DNA from: Elgaria multicarinata webbii
Lineage: Eukaryota; Chordata; Lepidosauria; Squamata; Anguidae
Assembly (NCBI RefSeq): GCF_023053635.1
Contig: NC_086172.1
Location: 120,627,681 to 120,691,680 of the forward strand
Direction: 5' to 3'
DNA length: 64,000 nucleotides
In this document: positions 1-20,775 of the stretch, one piece after another
Numbering within the stretch: position 1 is the stretch's first letter
Layout: every line of letters begins with the position of its first letter
Translations under genes and position numbers: made by a program
Notes under the pieces: model-generated
Seen by the model: only the letters and a program-made list of their open reading frames with translations
Database searches by the model: none
What the model was told of the DNA's origin: nothing

Positions 1-209
1 ATTTCTGTGGGGTAGTTTTAGATCTCAGTGGGGACGTAACAGGAGACGTTGGTGCCCTGTTCCTGTTTTCAGCACACTCTCATTATTCAAGCTGTAGAAA
101 CAGTTGGAGTTTTTGGCTTTGGTCTTGTCCACAGATTAGATGCACAACTGCTGCTCTCCTGTTCCTAAACATTTCTTTCTTTCTGTTGTTGTTGTTATTG
201 TTATTACAG

Positions 210-8536
<8,327 letters not shown>

Positions 8537-9044
8537 ACAGCAACCAAGACACCAAAGGACGCTCTATGCAAGGCAGTCTGGGAGACCTGCAGGGGCTCTT
8601 GCTTCCTGGAGAGGTTCAAACCTGCAGCCAAATCATACCACTCTGGCCTAGGTTGTGGGTACAATTGTGCCCAGTCTAGGGCGCGCCCATCCTTCAGGGC
8701 TATGCATACTTAAGAGGCAACTTCTGCTCTCAGACTAAATTAGGCAAATTACATTTGTATGCATCTGCTTTTGTTTGCATATTGTTTCTAAATTAAGGGG
8801 AAGATGAGAAGGGCACATGCAGTGAATGTAGGGTTTGAATCCCCTCTGTTCCTCACACAAACTCTGAGCCCACTCTGAATGCAATACCACATTCTTTACA
8901 CAACACCGCATTCACCTAGTTACAGTGGTGGAAAGGTCGGTTTTAGTTTGTAGCTCTATAGTGCACATGGAGATCCAGAATTCTTCTAATATCTTGCCTC
9001 TCTGCTCCAATCTAATGGCAGGACTACTGCACTTTCTAAAGTGA

Positions 9045-9320
9045 CTGGGTTCGCACGCTTGCCGTGAGTAGTTGTGGCTTATTTAAGCCAGGATGAGCCA
9101 CAAGCACGGTCCTGAATATGCAGCTTGTCGTGGTGTCCAAACCCAGGGACTGGGTTATGCGAGAGTTAATGAACCCTCACAGAACCCACGGCCCTCACAG
9201 AACCTGGGGTCCCTGGGTTCAGAGGACATGACAAGGTGCAGTTGGGGGTTGACAATTCAAAATGGCCATCAGCACACCCTGCAATCAACCCATGGCTTAA
9301 ATAAGGCACAGGGGACAGTT
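9045..9320. repeat. Inverted-repeat DNA element (MITE-like)
   Basis: The left side has gggttcgcacg followed by gtggcttatttaagcc; the right side has ccatggcttaaataaggcac, which is its rough reverse complement. The style (ttcgcac end, taagcc/ggctta inner palindromes) matches the elements at 55856-56968, 57031-57351 and 60204-61180. It has no coding capacity. Confidence 0.5.
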
Positions 9321-9407
9321 TGACTGGGCAAAGTAGATCAGTGCCTTTGCTCTCCTCATAATTCTCTCTTCTTGACCGTGTTCCTGCGTTATTTGGGGGA
9401 CAAGGGG

Positions 9408-9600
9408 ATCAATGGCTACGAGCCATGACTGAGCTATATTTGCTCCAGTGGCAAGAGGCAGGATGCCCCTGTATGCCAGTTGTTGGAGAACATGGGGGTG
9501 GCATTGCTTGTGGGCTTCCCATAGGCAGCTGCTTGGCCACTGTGGGAACAGGATGCTGGACTAGGTACGCCCTGAGGCGCTTTTTATGTTCCCTCGTTTC
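9408..9600 (+). repeat. CR1-type LINE 3' end
   Basis: It contains atcaatggctac, then aggcaggatgcccctgtatgccagttg, and gtgggaacaggatgctggac followed by taggtacgccctgag. This is the 3' terminal sequence I know from squamate CR1 copies. The same end is found in sense at 49797-50072. Confidence 0.75.
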
Positions 9601-11244
9601 CACCCTCCTTTTCTTTCTCTTGTTTTGCCTGAAAATGAAACGTGATCTATGGCCATTATGACTAAATTCTCTAAATTAATTGTCTGGAACAGTTCTTTTA
9701 TTTTTATTTTTCTAGCTGCAGGATGTTTGGCTCCTGAATATCTTCCTGCAAAACAAACGCAAGAGGGACTATATGTATACATCTCTCTCTCTTACGTAAC
9801 TGTGAAACTGCCTTTGTACTGTGGATAGGACTTTATTCACTGAAATGGAATGATGTGATTTGTGACACCGTCATGCCCTATTCTGACAGTCCTAATATGG
9901 GTAATGTTCTCTCCCCCCCCCCAATTTGGACAAAAAGGCTAAGTGCAAGGGAAACTATGTCCATAGTTATGGCTAATGTATGGTGCAAACCAAGATCCGT
10001 CTAGTCCAATTTTCTTTTTCAATAGATGTCAGCCAACCAAGTGCCCTTGAAAAGTTTATAAGCAGGTTATTTTAGGGATAGCCAGCCCTTCTGGTGCCTT
10101 CTTCCTCTACCCCACAAAATGAAATGCAGATATGCTGTCACTATACATGGAGGATCTGTTTCACTATCACAGCTGATCAACATTGCCTCTTCCTTGCTCA
10201 GATGCAATTTTGATGTTGCACATCATTGCCAAGCAAGCTCTTTCCCCCTCCCATGGAGGAATATGAAATCCTGTCCTTCTTTTCCAATCAATTGGAATGT
10301 GGCCTTGAACTAATCCTGTCAGCTCATACTTGCTCAGATTCTCTTCTGAGGGGCAAGAACTACACAGTTGGGCCTTCCACAATGGACTCATGACTGTTTT
10401 CTCAGCTCAAGGTTGGCGCTGGTGTCCAAACCTGCAATCAGCTATGTCAGTCTTTGCAGCCTTGGAAGGAGGCAGGAGGCATCCTCTGTAGGCTGCTATC
10501 CTTAAGGGCTGCTTGGAAAACCTGACCTTGAAAAGGACTGATCTGATTCATTGAAGGAAGGAAGCTGGAGCTGCCAGTTGAGGAGGATTCATCAGAATGC
10601 TCTTAGTGAACGCTGCAGCTGGATACCTGCGCTGGGAGCAGCTTCAGCCCAGCATTGGTCCACAATGATCAAACACTGGAGCACGAGGAGACGGGCAGAA
10701 CTTGCGAACACTTTCCTCGCTTGCTATTTATATAATTTAAGATGATTTCTTACAAGGTGTAAAATGGTTTGGGGGTGTCAGTGGGTTTTCTAATGGTTTA
10801 TTTTTATCTCTTTGGTTCTAGAGTATCTCTGGGGCCTTCTGCTGCTAGCCTCTGGTTTCTACTTTGACTTCCTGGTATTAAGCTGGAATCCAAGTGCTTC
10901 CAAAGTGCTGGGACTGGGATTTTCTGTCCCAAGATAAGGCAGGCTCATAGAAGGGTGCTTCCAGACAAGAGGGGTCCTAGGACTAACAATCAGAAACCGT
11001 TGTGTAGCTATTCCAACTTTTCTTAGCAGATTTTCTGCGCTAAGGAAAAAAGATGAAAGGAGCAGGGAGGAAACCTGGGAGGGTTCAGAGTGGAAGATGT
11101 TGTCTGAATCACCTGTAAAATTCCAGGAATGATGCAGGGCACTGGCATGATACAAAGCATCGTCTGGAAGCACCTTCAATGCTGAGCCTGGCCTAAACTG
11201 AGCATTGTACAGAATGGGCACGTGTGTTTCCTGCCATTTTTAAA

Positions 11245-11250
11245 ATTAAA
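11245..11250 (+). promoter_or_regulatory. Possible ATTAAA polyadenylation signal for LARGE2
   Basis: The hexamer attaaa is followed by T-rich sequence. It is 2.7 kb past the LARGE2 stop, so the link is only a guess. Confidence 0.2.
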
Positions 11251-12578
11251 GTTTTTAGAATTCTTTTTCAAGCCTCTGAGGGAGTTGTGTGGTTATTTTG
11301 TCACAAGTAGCCTCTGCACCTCTTCAGATACATTACCTATCTCAGTAATGTCGATGCTTTCCCCATTTCCACTGTTAACAGGTACGGCAACGTGTGTTAG
11401 GTGACCTTGCAACACTCAGCTCTCACTGCAGGAGGTTTCTGCTTCCCCCACATAGTAAATACGTTGGTGTTCAGTCCAAGGCAGGGTGGACTGGAAGCTA
11501 GTCATGAAAATGAGGAACAAGAGGGAGAAACAGTAATCTGGAAGGGGTGGAAAATGCTGCTTACAACGTACAGGAAGATCCCCAGAACTTGACTCCCAAG
11601 CAGCTTACTCTGCAAACCTCTGATGGCTAGACTGCATGTGGTGGTGGCAGGCCTGGTAAAGGTTGGCTCGCTGGCAGGGATTCAAAGTACAATTTCCATG
11701 TTTTGGAAGGGGAGCTGAGCCTGTTTCTCTGCTCCAAATCGTTCCTTTTAAATATCGGTTTTATCCTGGAGGCGTTGGGAGAAACGGAAAAGACCACCAC
11801 TTCTGTGCAATTTGAGCAGGTGGAAATGCACAGGTGCAGGACACACATTCATCTCCCTTCACTCCTACGGTACCTTAAAGTTCCCCCCTTACTTGCCTTT
11901 TCTGCTGAGCAGCTGCAGTTTCATGGAATAGTTGCAAATCTTGAACTGCTCCGCCTCAATTGTAGGGAGGTGTAAAGAGCATTAGGGTTAGATCAGTGTG
12001 GCTGGGAAAGAACTCGCATAGGACTTGAGAACAGGGCAGGGAGCGTGGCTGGGAAGCCAAGAGAAAAGAAGGTCCAGAAATTACCCGGTTTAGGGGTGGG
12101 GAGAAAGAATAAAATACATGTGTGAAAGGGTAGGCTCCGGCTATAAGGAGGTCGTAAAGGGGGAAGGGATTTGAGGGAAGGAGGAGTTAAGGAGAAAGGG
12201 GAGCTGTAGCAAACCATTATGTAGAAGCCAGAAACTAAGTGGGCAGGCAAGAAAAACAGGCAAGGTAAGGAGGACTGGGTCTCTAAAAGGACAGGGGAAC
12301 GAAACACGTTCTAATTTCCCTATCAGTGACACACACACACACCCTATAGCTGGATTCTCTTCCAATTCATAGAGGTCATCTTCCTCTTCTGAGGTGCAAC
12401 AAAGATGCTTATTTGCAGTTAAAGCTTCAAATTTGCTTTGAGAAGCTGTATTTGTTTGTTTTTTAAAAGGGGGGATGTGTCTTCCAAGTCACAGACTCCG
12501 TGTGGACAAAGCAAGTGAGATACACACACCCCTGCCCCCACCGCCTGCATGATAAGTACAACAATGGAGACACAAGAT

Positions 12579-12592
12579 TTTATTGTTTTATT
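12579..12592 (-). terminator. Double AATAAA polyadenylation signal, PHF21A
   Basis: Plus-strand tttatt at 12579-12584 and 12587-12592 reads as two AATAAA hexamers on the minus strand. GU-rich sequence (ttgtgtct, ttgttgtact) follows at the right distance, so cleavage would fall near 12555-12570. Confidence 0.6.
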
Positions 12593-13726
12593 TAGTAAAA
12601 TGTTAAATAAATACAAACTGATCATTTATTCTGGACCCCCTCCTTTTCTTCCCACTTTAATAGACTAAAATCTAGACACAATGTACCAAACCCACAAGGG
12701 ACTGGAAGGCTACAGAAAGAAGGCAGCAAAGAGACTGAATATCACTATGAGCACCAGGCTATTTAATTTCTTTTAAAAAAAGTAACAAAAGACCACCTAG
12801 CCAAACTAAACCATGCATCCATATGCCATTCACAGGGTGTTGATCTGTGAACGCTATGTTGTACCCAGTTCATTTAAAGAAGGCCTTACAAATGAGGCGG
12901 GAACTCAGGATGCAGAGGCAGCAGAAGTGAGATTGAGTTTATCTGGTATAAATATCAGGAGAGGAAAAGATATTGGGGGGGGGGCTGGCAGGTGGATCTG
13001 CTGATGGCAAATGAGGTTCTGTGTTCCTGTACATGTGATGTCAGTAGACATGGGTGGACACCCACTGCCCAAAAAGCAAGGGCTGTGAGCTTCATTTTAG
13101 GGCAGCGGCCTCTTATCACACACATCTCACTCCGAGGAGTCCTATTCCAATTACTATAAATATTTTGGCATCAGCAATGGCATCTGGTCTTAAAACAGAG
13201 ATGGGTAGCTGGCTGCTAAATAGCCCACAGCAATTTCCTCTGCTACTGCCAAATGGAATGAAGCTACAAAATAAGCCACAAATTAGTGTAACATCAAAGA
13301 CACCACTTGGACTTGACAGAATAGGAGAGCTAAGCAGACTATTCAGCATTTGCTAACTCAGTTACAACCAAACTGACAGCTTCCAAATGCAACTTTATCC
13401 ATTAATTCATAGCCTTGGTTCTGTTCCTACTGGTCTGGTGTTCATAACGTAAATTGGCACAACGTATTTCTCATTGGTGTGTTAAGTTAAAGATGAAACT
13501 CAAACCAGCAAGGGAATAGGTCTCCTCCTTTGTTAATCCGCAGGAAGAATGAAACAAAAACAAAAATGGAAAAGTTTAGCTTGATACCTGCTGGAATACA
13601 AGATTCATGGAACAAGGGCCTTTACTTCCCTGTGATCCAACCACCATTTCCCTGTCATCAGGGCTGCGATGGAGCTGTGGAGTACATAGACTCCCCAAAC
13701 AAGTTAAATTCAGAGAGAATAAGGCA

Positions 13727-13860
13727 ACCTTCCCCAACTGGGTGCCCTCCAGATGTTTTGGATTACAAATCCCAGCATTCTTGATCATTGGCCTTGTTGG
13801 CTGGGGCTGTTGGGAGTCAAGTCCAAAACATCTGGAGGGCACTAGGTGGCGGCAGGCTGG
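13727..13860. repeat. Inverted-repeat MITE inside the PHF21A 3' UTR
   Basis: The left arm has ggtgccctccagatgttttgg (13741-13761, first 20 bases shown as ggtgccctccagatgttttg). The right arm has ccaaaacatctggagggcac (13823-13842), its reverse complement. The inner parts carry the aatcccagcattctt / gctgttgggagtc blocks of a very common squamate palindromic element. Related copies are at 30875-30998 and, split in two, at 49221-49532. Confidence 0.8.
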
Positions 13861-16800
13861 AACAAAAAGAGCGCGCTAATGGCTGAGGAAGGATGGTAGA
13901 ATCAACTCATTCCAAATGTAGATGATTTTAAAAAGGGAGGGTAGTTAAACTGAGGTAGAATATGTGGTACAGGGGAAGGCTAAATGCTAAAGTCAATAAC
14001 TGTTTATTCCAATAATAATAATTAAAATGGAAGGGCTGTGTAGAACCACTTCTAAAAGCTGCCATGATTGATGTAGGTTAACAACAACCAGCTTTACATG
14101 GGAATGTTTGCTATTGTCTATTCTTGGTCACCCAAAAGATGTACTTCAACACCTGCACAACATTATAGAACCTTAACAAGGTTTCTCCCTCATCCTCTGT
14201 TAACAGGAAGACAAGCGGGAGAGAACTGGGATGTTATAGCTGAGTATAGGACCTTCGGTTTTTCTGCTCAATCTGCAGCCTCATTTACAGAGTCCAGAGA
14301 TTTAGCACATAATCAAGTTTTATACATATCTTCATTGATCAGTCTTAGGAAAATAAAAACAAAACAAAAAGCCCACCCAAACTTTTTTTTTTTAAAAGAA
14401 GGTGATTGTTCTTACCCTGATTCAGACCAAACAGTGGGCCTTTCCTCTTGCAGTTTTCAATGAAATCTAGTTTTGTTGTTGGAGATGAAGGAAAGAGCTA
14501 CACTGCAGAACATTGCTGGGGTGGGTGGGTCGGGGGGGGGGCAATTAGCCAGGCAATGCAGTGCTGGATTAAGGGCACAAAACTAAGACAAGGTTGGATT
14601 CAACATCTGTCTTCTGCAAGAACAAGGGCCTATGCTTGTGGAATGTCCCTCTGCCCCATCCTTAGGGATTCCCCCATGCCACAGCTCACCCCATTCAGCA
14701 GGGTCTCCTGACTCTCTATAGCATTTTCTGGAGGGGGCAGGAAAGTGCAGTTGATCTAGAATAAATCAGGATCCAATCCAGAAACTTCAAAGGAGAAATA
14801 AAGGACAGGGTAACTATGGAAATGCCTTACTTGTGATCACATTTTAGGTGGATTTAAGGGACGAGTTAATGATAATCAGAATTAAATGCCTTGAAAGAAG
14901 TGGAATAAAAACAGTAAAAGTTAATGTAGTACACAGTGCTGCACCAACAAAGAAGAATTGTGTTGTTGGGCCTCAAGACATCGCAGATCTGAGGTACTTA
15001 TGCAACCACAATCTACTACTTTGTAATTTGCACTAATAAATGCATGGACTATGCTTAATGCAAACGCCCCAAACCTTAACAGAGTGTTGCACAACTGCAA
15101 TTCTCCCAAGTGGGTCTGCCCACACGATCCATTATTTCAATCTTCACATTGCAGGTAACTAAATTAAAACTTCCAGATGAACCCTCAAATATGCACAGCC
15201 AATTCCAAGATTTGCAGCACCAGCACATGTTTAGAAGAAAGCACGCACTTCACTCAGCATGCCCGAAACAAGCCAATGTGGCAGTGGGCAGAGCTGCAGA
15301 ATGTTTAGGAGAGGGGGAAATGAGCCAGGCTAATTGCAAGCAACTAATCAGTCTTCAGCTCCGGTACTAGGAACTCAAATATACTCTCATAAGTACTAGC
15401 GATTCTGAAATATGTATTTCTCTGGCTCATTCCTGGCATTGACACAACCCTAGTAATTTTTGCAACAGAGTACTGACAAATCTAACAAAATCAGTTAGGA
15501 TGGTAATCTGTTATCCAACAAGAAAGGCTGTGTCTTATCCTGATACACAAATGCCCTGTGGCTCCCCTACATTCCGAGCACAATTCTCAAGGTAAGAGAA
15601 AATTAGAAATACACTACGGAGCTTTACACACCAGAGCTTTCCTGTTCAGCAAATCACGTGTTCACCCATTCCACACAACCAGACAAAACATGCCCAAAGT
15701 TTTTTTATCCTTTGTGCTGGATTTCTACAAGTTGAATCCAGCAACAATATTCCATCTGCATGACACCCACAGAAAGGGGGAATAGCCTTGCTGATTAGTT
15801 CTCCTTTTCTCTCTTAAACCTAGCTGGCTGTGATTCCAGCTCAGGGATGCACAGAGTAACAGAGCAATTACAAAGTTAAAGGTCACAAAATGGTGGACAG
15901 GTTAGAGAATAGCATTGTGTGCTTTTGCTACTTAAAAATAATAATGGGTGATCACTGCAATGCTGCAGGCTCAGCAAAGTTATATTAGTGATGTTACTAG
16001 GCAGGGGAAGCCAAAGACACAAAAGGAGACAGATGATCCGGGATAAATCCAAAGCAGTTTCCCAACACTTGGGAGACTTGTTACAATGAAAAGTTAGACC
16101 CCAGCATTTTCCCTTATGAAGGGGAAAAGACATAAAGGAACTCCTTGTGAGGCCATAAAGAAAGCATATTAATGCTTCTTTGCTGAGGCAACATTTTTTA
16201 AAAGTTTAAAAGTGAAAGGTAGCAGGCAATCCCCATCTTCTTAGAGCAAAACTATTCCTCCTGATAAACAAAGGGCTGCCCCTCAAAATAGCAGCTTCTG
16301 ACTGAGTTCTTGCCCAGTATGCAATGCGTAGCAGAACTTACCATGACTTGATGTAATTGCATTATACAAGATTTACTACATGCAAAAGAGGGGAAGAATT
16401 CAACAGGGGCCCACTGTTTTTGGCTGCTGCTCGATGTTTATTATGAAATGAGTTCTGCTCACTTTACATCATAGGCTAAGAGGTCATCATGGCCACTTCC
16501 CAAATCCATGAATGTTTGGCCATCCTAAATGAAGTAATGCTCCCAGGAGGGCAAGAAAAGGAATACAAGGATACAGTGAGGGGAAGGAAGGGCCACTTGC
16601 AGAAGGGAACAACAAAAATAAAACATCTCATCCACCTGCATAGATCAGTGGCCAACAGATGTTCAACCTGCAAAAGATAACGGGCTTCTTCCTGCACCTT
16701 GCAGTGTGAGGGCTTATGTATTTTCATCCATTGTCCTCAAAAGTGTCTTGATCTGGTCCTGCACATCTTGTGACCCAGCAACCCAAACACAACCCATCAC

Positions 16801-19154
16801 CAAATTTATTATACTCCCAGGCAGGCAACAATACCAGGAGTTTTATTAAGAATCTGGTGGGCTGCATTTGGCCTGGTATGGGGTACAATGTCAAACTGGT
16901 GGTCCAATTATATTTTGCTCTGTGCATCATTGTAAAACAAGTTGTTTGCACTGTGCATGACTGGCTGCCGTCTGCTGACTAGTGATATCTGGTCCTTAGA
17001 AATGTACTAACTTCACTACAACGTACCGACAGTTGACAGCAAGGCCTGACTTTTTGACAAGAATCCTTACGCTTCAACTTTTAAGTATAAGAATACAAGA
17101 TCAGCCGCTGGACAGCAAGAATAACTTAGTGCTGTTGGAGCTGGAAGAGTCCTTGAGGGACAAGAATGGAGACTGAAAAAAAAGCAATGAAACTGCTGCA
17201 ATAATATGGGTATGACAGCAATAAAATTCAGATGAGTATGTAAATAAAGTGCATTAGGATGCATAGTTCTTCAACAGAGAATAGTGAAAACATGTCATTA
17301 TCATCACTTGTAGGCTGAAAGAAGAGTTCTGCTTGCATGTACCTGGATAATGCTGGGGCCAAGTCTGCGATGAGTTATGGCCAGACAAGTGCTGCCACTG
17401 ATATAAATGGCTATAAAAGGTTGGCTGACTGCACTTATATACAAAACTTTCAGATACTCATTTGATGTCCAGCATCAGCATTTTTATAGCATGAAATTAC
17501 TATGACAATTTGTCCCAGAAGATAAGACAAGCTGAGCTACCCAGAAGCAAATGCAACATGAAACTCCATGTTCACGGTCTTAGTAGTCCAGGTGTGGTAT
17601 TGCAATAGAATAAAAGGTGTTTTAATGCTGCCAATGCTTTTCAGCACATGAGATAATTAAGAGAAGTAACAGAGGAGAGATTCCCCCAGTTGAAGGAAGG
17701 GTTGCAGATTGGATACAGTTTAAACTTGCAGGCTATTTGAATGGCATGACAATCTCTGGACACCTACCCCCAGGCATTTTCAAACAGAAACACAGCAGAA
17801 TGGCAATATCATAAGCAAAATCTGTGTTAAAAAATTCTAAGTACACAGCATTTTCTCCAGTTCTGACACCTTTTTAATAGAAATCACTTGTTTAGGAAAC
17901 AAATAGCACTTTTGTAATTTTTACAATGTTTCTTACCTTGATCTTATTTTAAGTAACACTAGGAAGACCTCAATATCTTTTTTTCTTTTTAATTTAAAAA
18001 AAGTTGTTTTTTTCCCCCAGATACAAAGATTTTGCCCTTGCATAAAAAACAGTGCCCAAAACGATGACACACGGACTCACAAAGACTCACTGTATCTCAC
18101 TGACACTATTACTTCTAATCTATACCATGCAAGGTCCCATCTACCTCTTTAATTGGACTGTCAGCCTGAAAAAAACAGGTTTTTTTTTTCTATTCCTTAC
18201 ATTTGTAACCAAAAGAGAAAGGAAACCAAGGAAACAGGCATTTTAACTATTTGGGCAATACGTTTGGGACATGTGCTGTACTGTTTGGGATATTGTTTTT
18301 GCTTGACAAATGTACAAACAAAAAAACTCGGGATTTTCTTTTCAGTCTTGAGCCGCTTCCCAAAAATCCAGGCTGATCCCCATTAGTCCCTGCTGCCTCT
18401 CTCTCTTCCTCAGCAAAAGCTTCCTGGGTCAATTCAATGACCAAATCAGCAATGCATTTCAGTTGTGTATTTGAAAAAACAGAGGTTAACCCAAAGCTGC
18501 CAGTCTAGTAATCTCCAGCCTGCTGTATAAGTGAAAAATCCTTCCCTCATTCTTTATTGTGTCTCCTGTCAAAACAATAGTGAATACTGCTTATTGGATA
18601 GGCTTGATCCCGTCACCCACCCCCACCCCACCCTCCTGGACCTAGGTCTTGTTAATTCATATTTCTGGATTTTTGGTTTAGTAGTTCGGAGAATTTAGAA
18701 ACAGGATAAGCCCACAGGCTCTTTGGACTTGAAGTTTCCCTCGCTAAACAAACTGGTTTGCAGATAAGATTCGAAACCTGCTCCTCCTCCCTGCTCCCCA
18801 CCCCCAAATAAAAATAAAACAAACCTATAGTGGCTGTGGAGGCTGCTGCAGGCACACACTGGTGTAAAATATAGAGAGAGTAAATATATTATTTAACTTG
18901 GCATGGTGCTGGCTAAGAACCTCCAGCTGGCACTATTCATGTAACATGGTCCAAACTTTGCATGTACACACAGAATAAGAAGGATCGATTGGCAACTCTG
19001 GTGCCGCCCGGCACAAGCCTCTTCGCGCTCTTTCTGGAACCAAAGAGTTCTGCGCTTTCCAGAAGAAATCCAGCTTTGCTTTCCTAGAGAGTTTTTATTG
19101 TTTTGCTCATCCTCCCTGCCGCCATCTCCCCCGGTTCCTTCTTACTGTGCTCTG

Positions 19155-19409
19155 TTATTTAGTCTCATTGCCCTTGTTACAGTTCACCATGCAGCTCTGG
19201 GCGGGGGAAGAGGTGGGGGTGGAGGTGGCAGCATTCGCATTATTGGCGGAGTCCATGCCGTTGGAGATGGCCACTGAACTGCCCTCCGAGTTTATGGATT
19301 TTGAAAGGTTGATGCCTTGGATGAGGCGGATTAACTGTTTTACCTTCTCCAATGAACTGTGCATTTCCTTCTGTTTTGCCAGGATGGTGTTCTTCATTTC
19401 CATACATTT
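19155..19409 (-). CDS. PHF21A: PHF21A last coding exon with stop
   Basis: The exon has 84 codons plus stop: [20 protein letters not shown], then [20 protein letters not shown] and ending [12 protein letters not shown]. The acceptor is tttgcttcag. The helical first half continues the coiled coil; the tail is low-complexity ([15 protein letters not shown]). Confidence 0.96.
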   Translation of the reverse strand, partial: KCMEMKNTILAKQKEMHSSLEKVKQLIRLIQGINLSKSINSEGSSVAISNGMDSANNANAATSTPTSSPAQSCMVNCNKGNETK

Positions 19410-19916
19410 CTGAAGCAAATTGGAATAACATAGAACTTAAATGACTGTACTAATAAAAAGAGCCCTAACTAGAACAAAAGTCAAAACAAAAGTGATCCCA
19501 AGGTCCACCTGAGATTGCAAAAACAGATTCTTTATTCAAGAACTTGGTGGGTTGCAATACTTGGCTGCCATGCCAGTTATGGTCTGCAACTGACTCAACG
19601 GGGCCAGAGATATCAAAGAAAGAAGAGAAAGCAAATGGCCTTTCTAAAGGTGGGATTTTAACAGCCAAAACTCCAGAATACAGGTCACATAAACTTTCAC
19701 ATGCATTTGGACTAAGACGGGTAAGAAGACAGGTAAGAGCACCTTAAATGCCACGCTCAGCACTTTCAACTAATCAGCCTTTCATTCTCCATCTTAAGAG
19801 AAAGGCAGAGATTAAATCCTCCCCATCAATTCCTTCTTTGTGATGGATTTTTCAACCCAATCCAGTAAGGCTGTTCCGTGCAAAGAAATAGATTTCCACA
19901 TGCAAATGGGCCTGCT

Positions 19917-19966
<50 letters not shown>

Positions 19967-20277
19967 AGGGGGCATACACTCAGCACTGGGGCATTCCTGC
20001 ATGGTCTTTGTGCTGCTGAACTGACAATAGGCGCTGCCCATTCTGACCATGCGAGGCACCTGTTTTGGAGGGAGGGGGCAGAACCCAGGTTATCCTCCAC
20101 CACATCTCAAAAGATATGGTTGGTCACAGGGAAAGAATATTCTGCAGAGCATCTCTGGAACTTAAGTTAGTTGAATCTTTACAGGTTTTATCCAAACAGA
20201 AACACTGGAAACTGATGTTCTCTAGTGATCTCTAACTTCAAAGCCTCAGTATCCTAAACACTTTATTTCCCAGGGTT

Positions 20278-20375
<98 letters not shown>

Positions 20376-20725
20376 GGATGCCAAGATGTTTTCTTGAAAT
20401 GGGGTGGTTAGTTTAAGAGATCTTAAACTAACATGGAGTGCACAAGTGATACCTTCTGGGCGCAAAGAGGTCTTGTACTAATTTACCTTAATACTGTATT
20501 TCCCTTCACTCCCCTTTTTTCTTTTTTTAGAAAAATACGCACATAGCTTTTTCATTTGTATATTTAAAAAAATAATTGATATAATATGTTCTTTGATTTG
20601 GGGGAAACAGTGAACCCTACTAATATTAGGGAGAAAGAGTGGATCTAACAAAATATTTAAGCAGCATTTGACATTTCTCTTTTAAAAAAAAAGGTGTGGT
20701 AAAGAATGTCTCAAAACTGATGCTG

Positions 20726-20775
<50 letters not shown>

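Larger units (their letters stand above)
8537..12560. other. Intergenic stretch between convergent LARGE2 and PHF21A, including LARGE2 3' UTR
   Basis: LARGE2 transcription ends somewhere here. I see no canonical AATAAA soon after the stop. Candidate signals are ATTAAA at 11245-11250 and AATAAA near 12109, both weak evidence. It contains an inverted-repeat element (9045-9320), a CR1 3' end (9408-9600) and a short CR1-like antisense scrap near 9985-10070. No further gene was recognised. Confidence 0.6.
12560..19154 (-). other. PHF21A: Inferred PHF21A 3' untranslated region
   Basis: The stretch follows the PHF21A stop codon on the minus strand and ends near a strong double AATAAA signal. Several earlier AATAAA-like sites (plus-strand tttatt, for example near 13998, 16437 and 18557) could give shorter UTRs. 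It contains one inverted-repeat transposon at 13727-13860 and no other recognised gene. The length is inferred, not shown. Confidence 0.55.

Noticed and set aside
20277-20465. Open frames made of SLSLSL and HTHTHT repeats
   Set aside because: They are translations of the GA and GT microsatellites.
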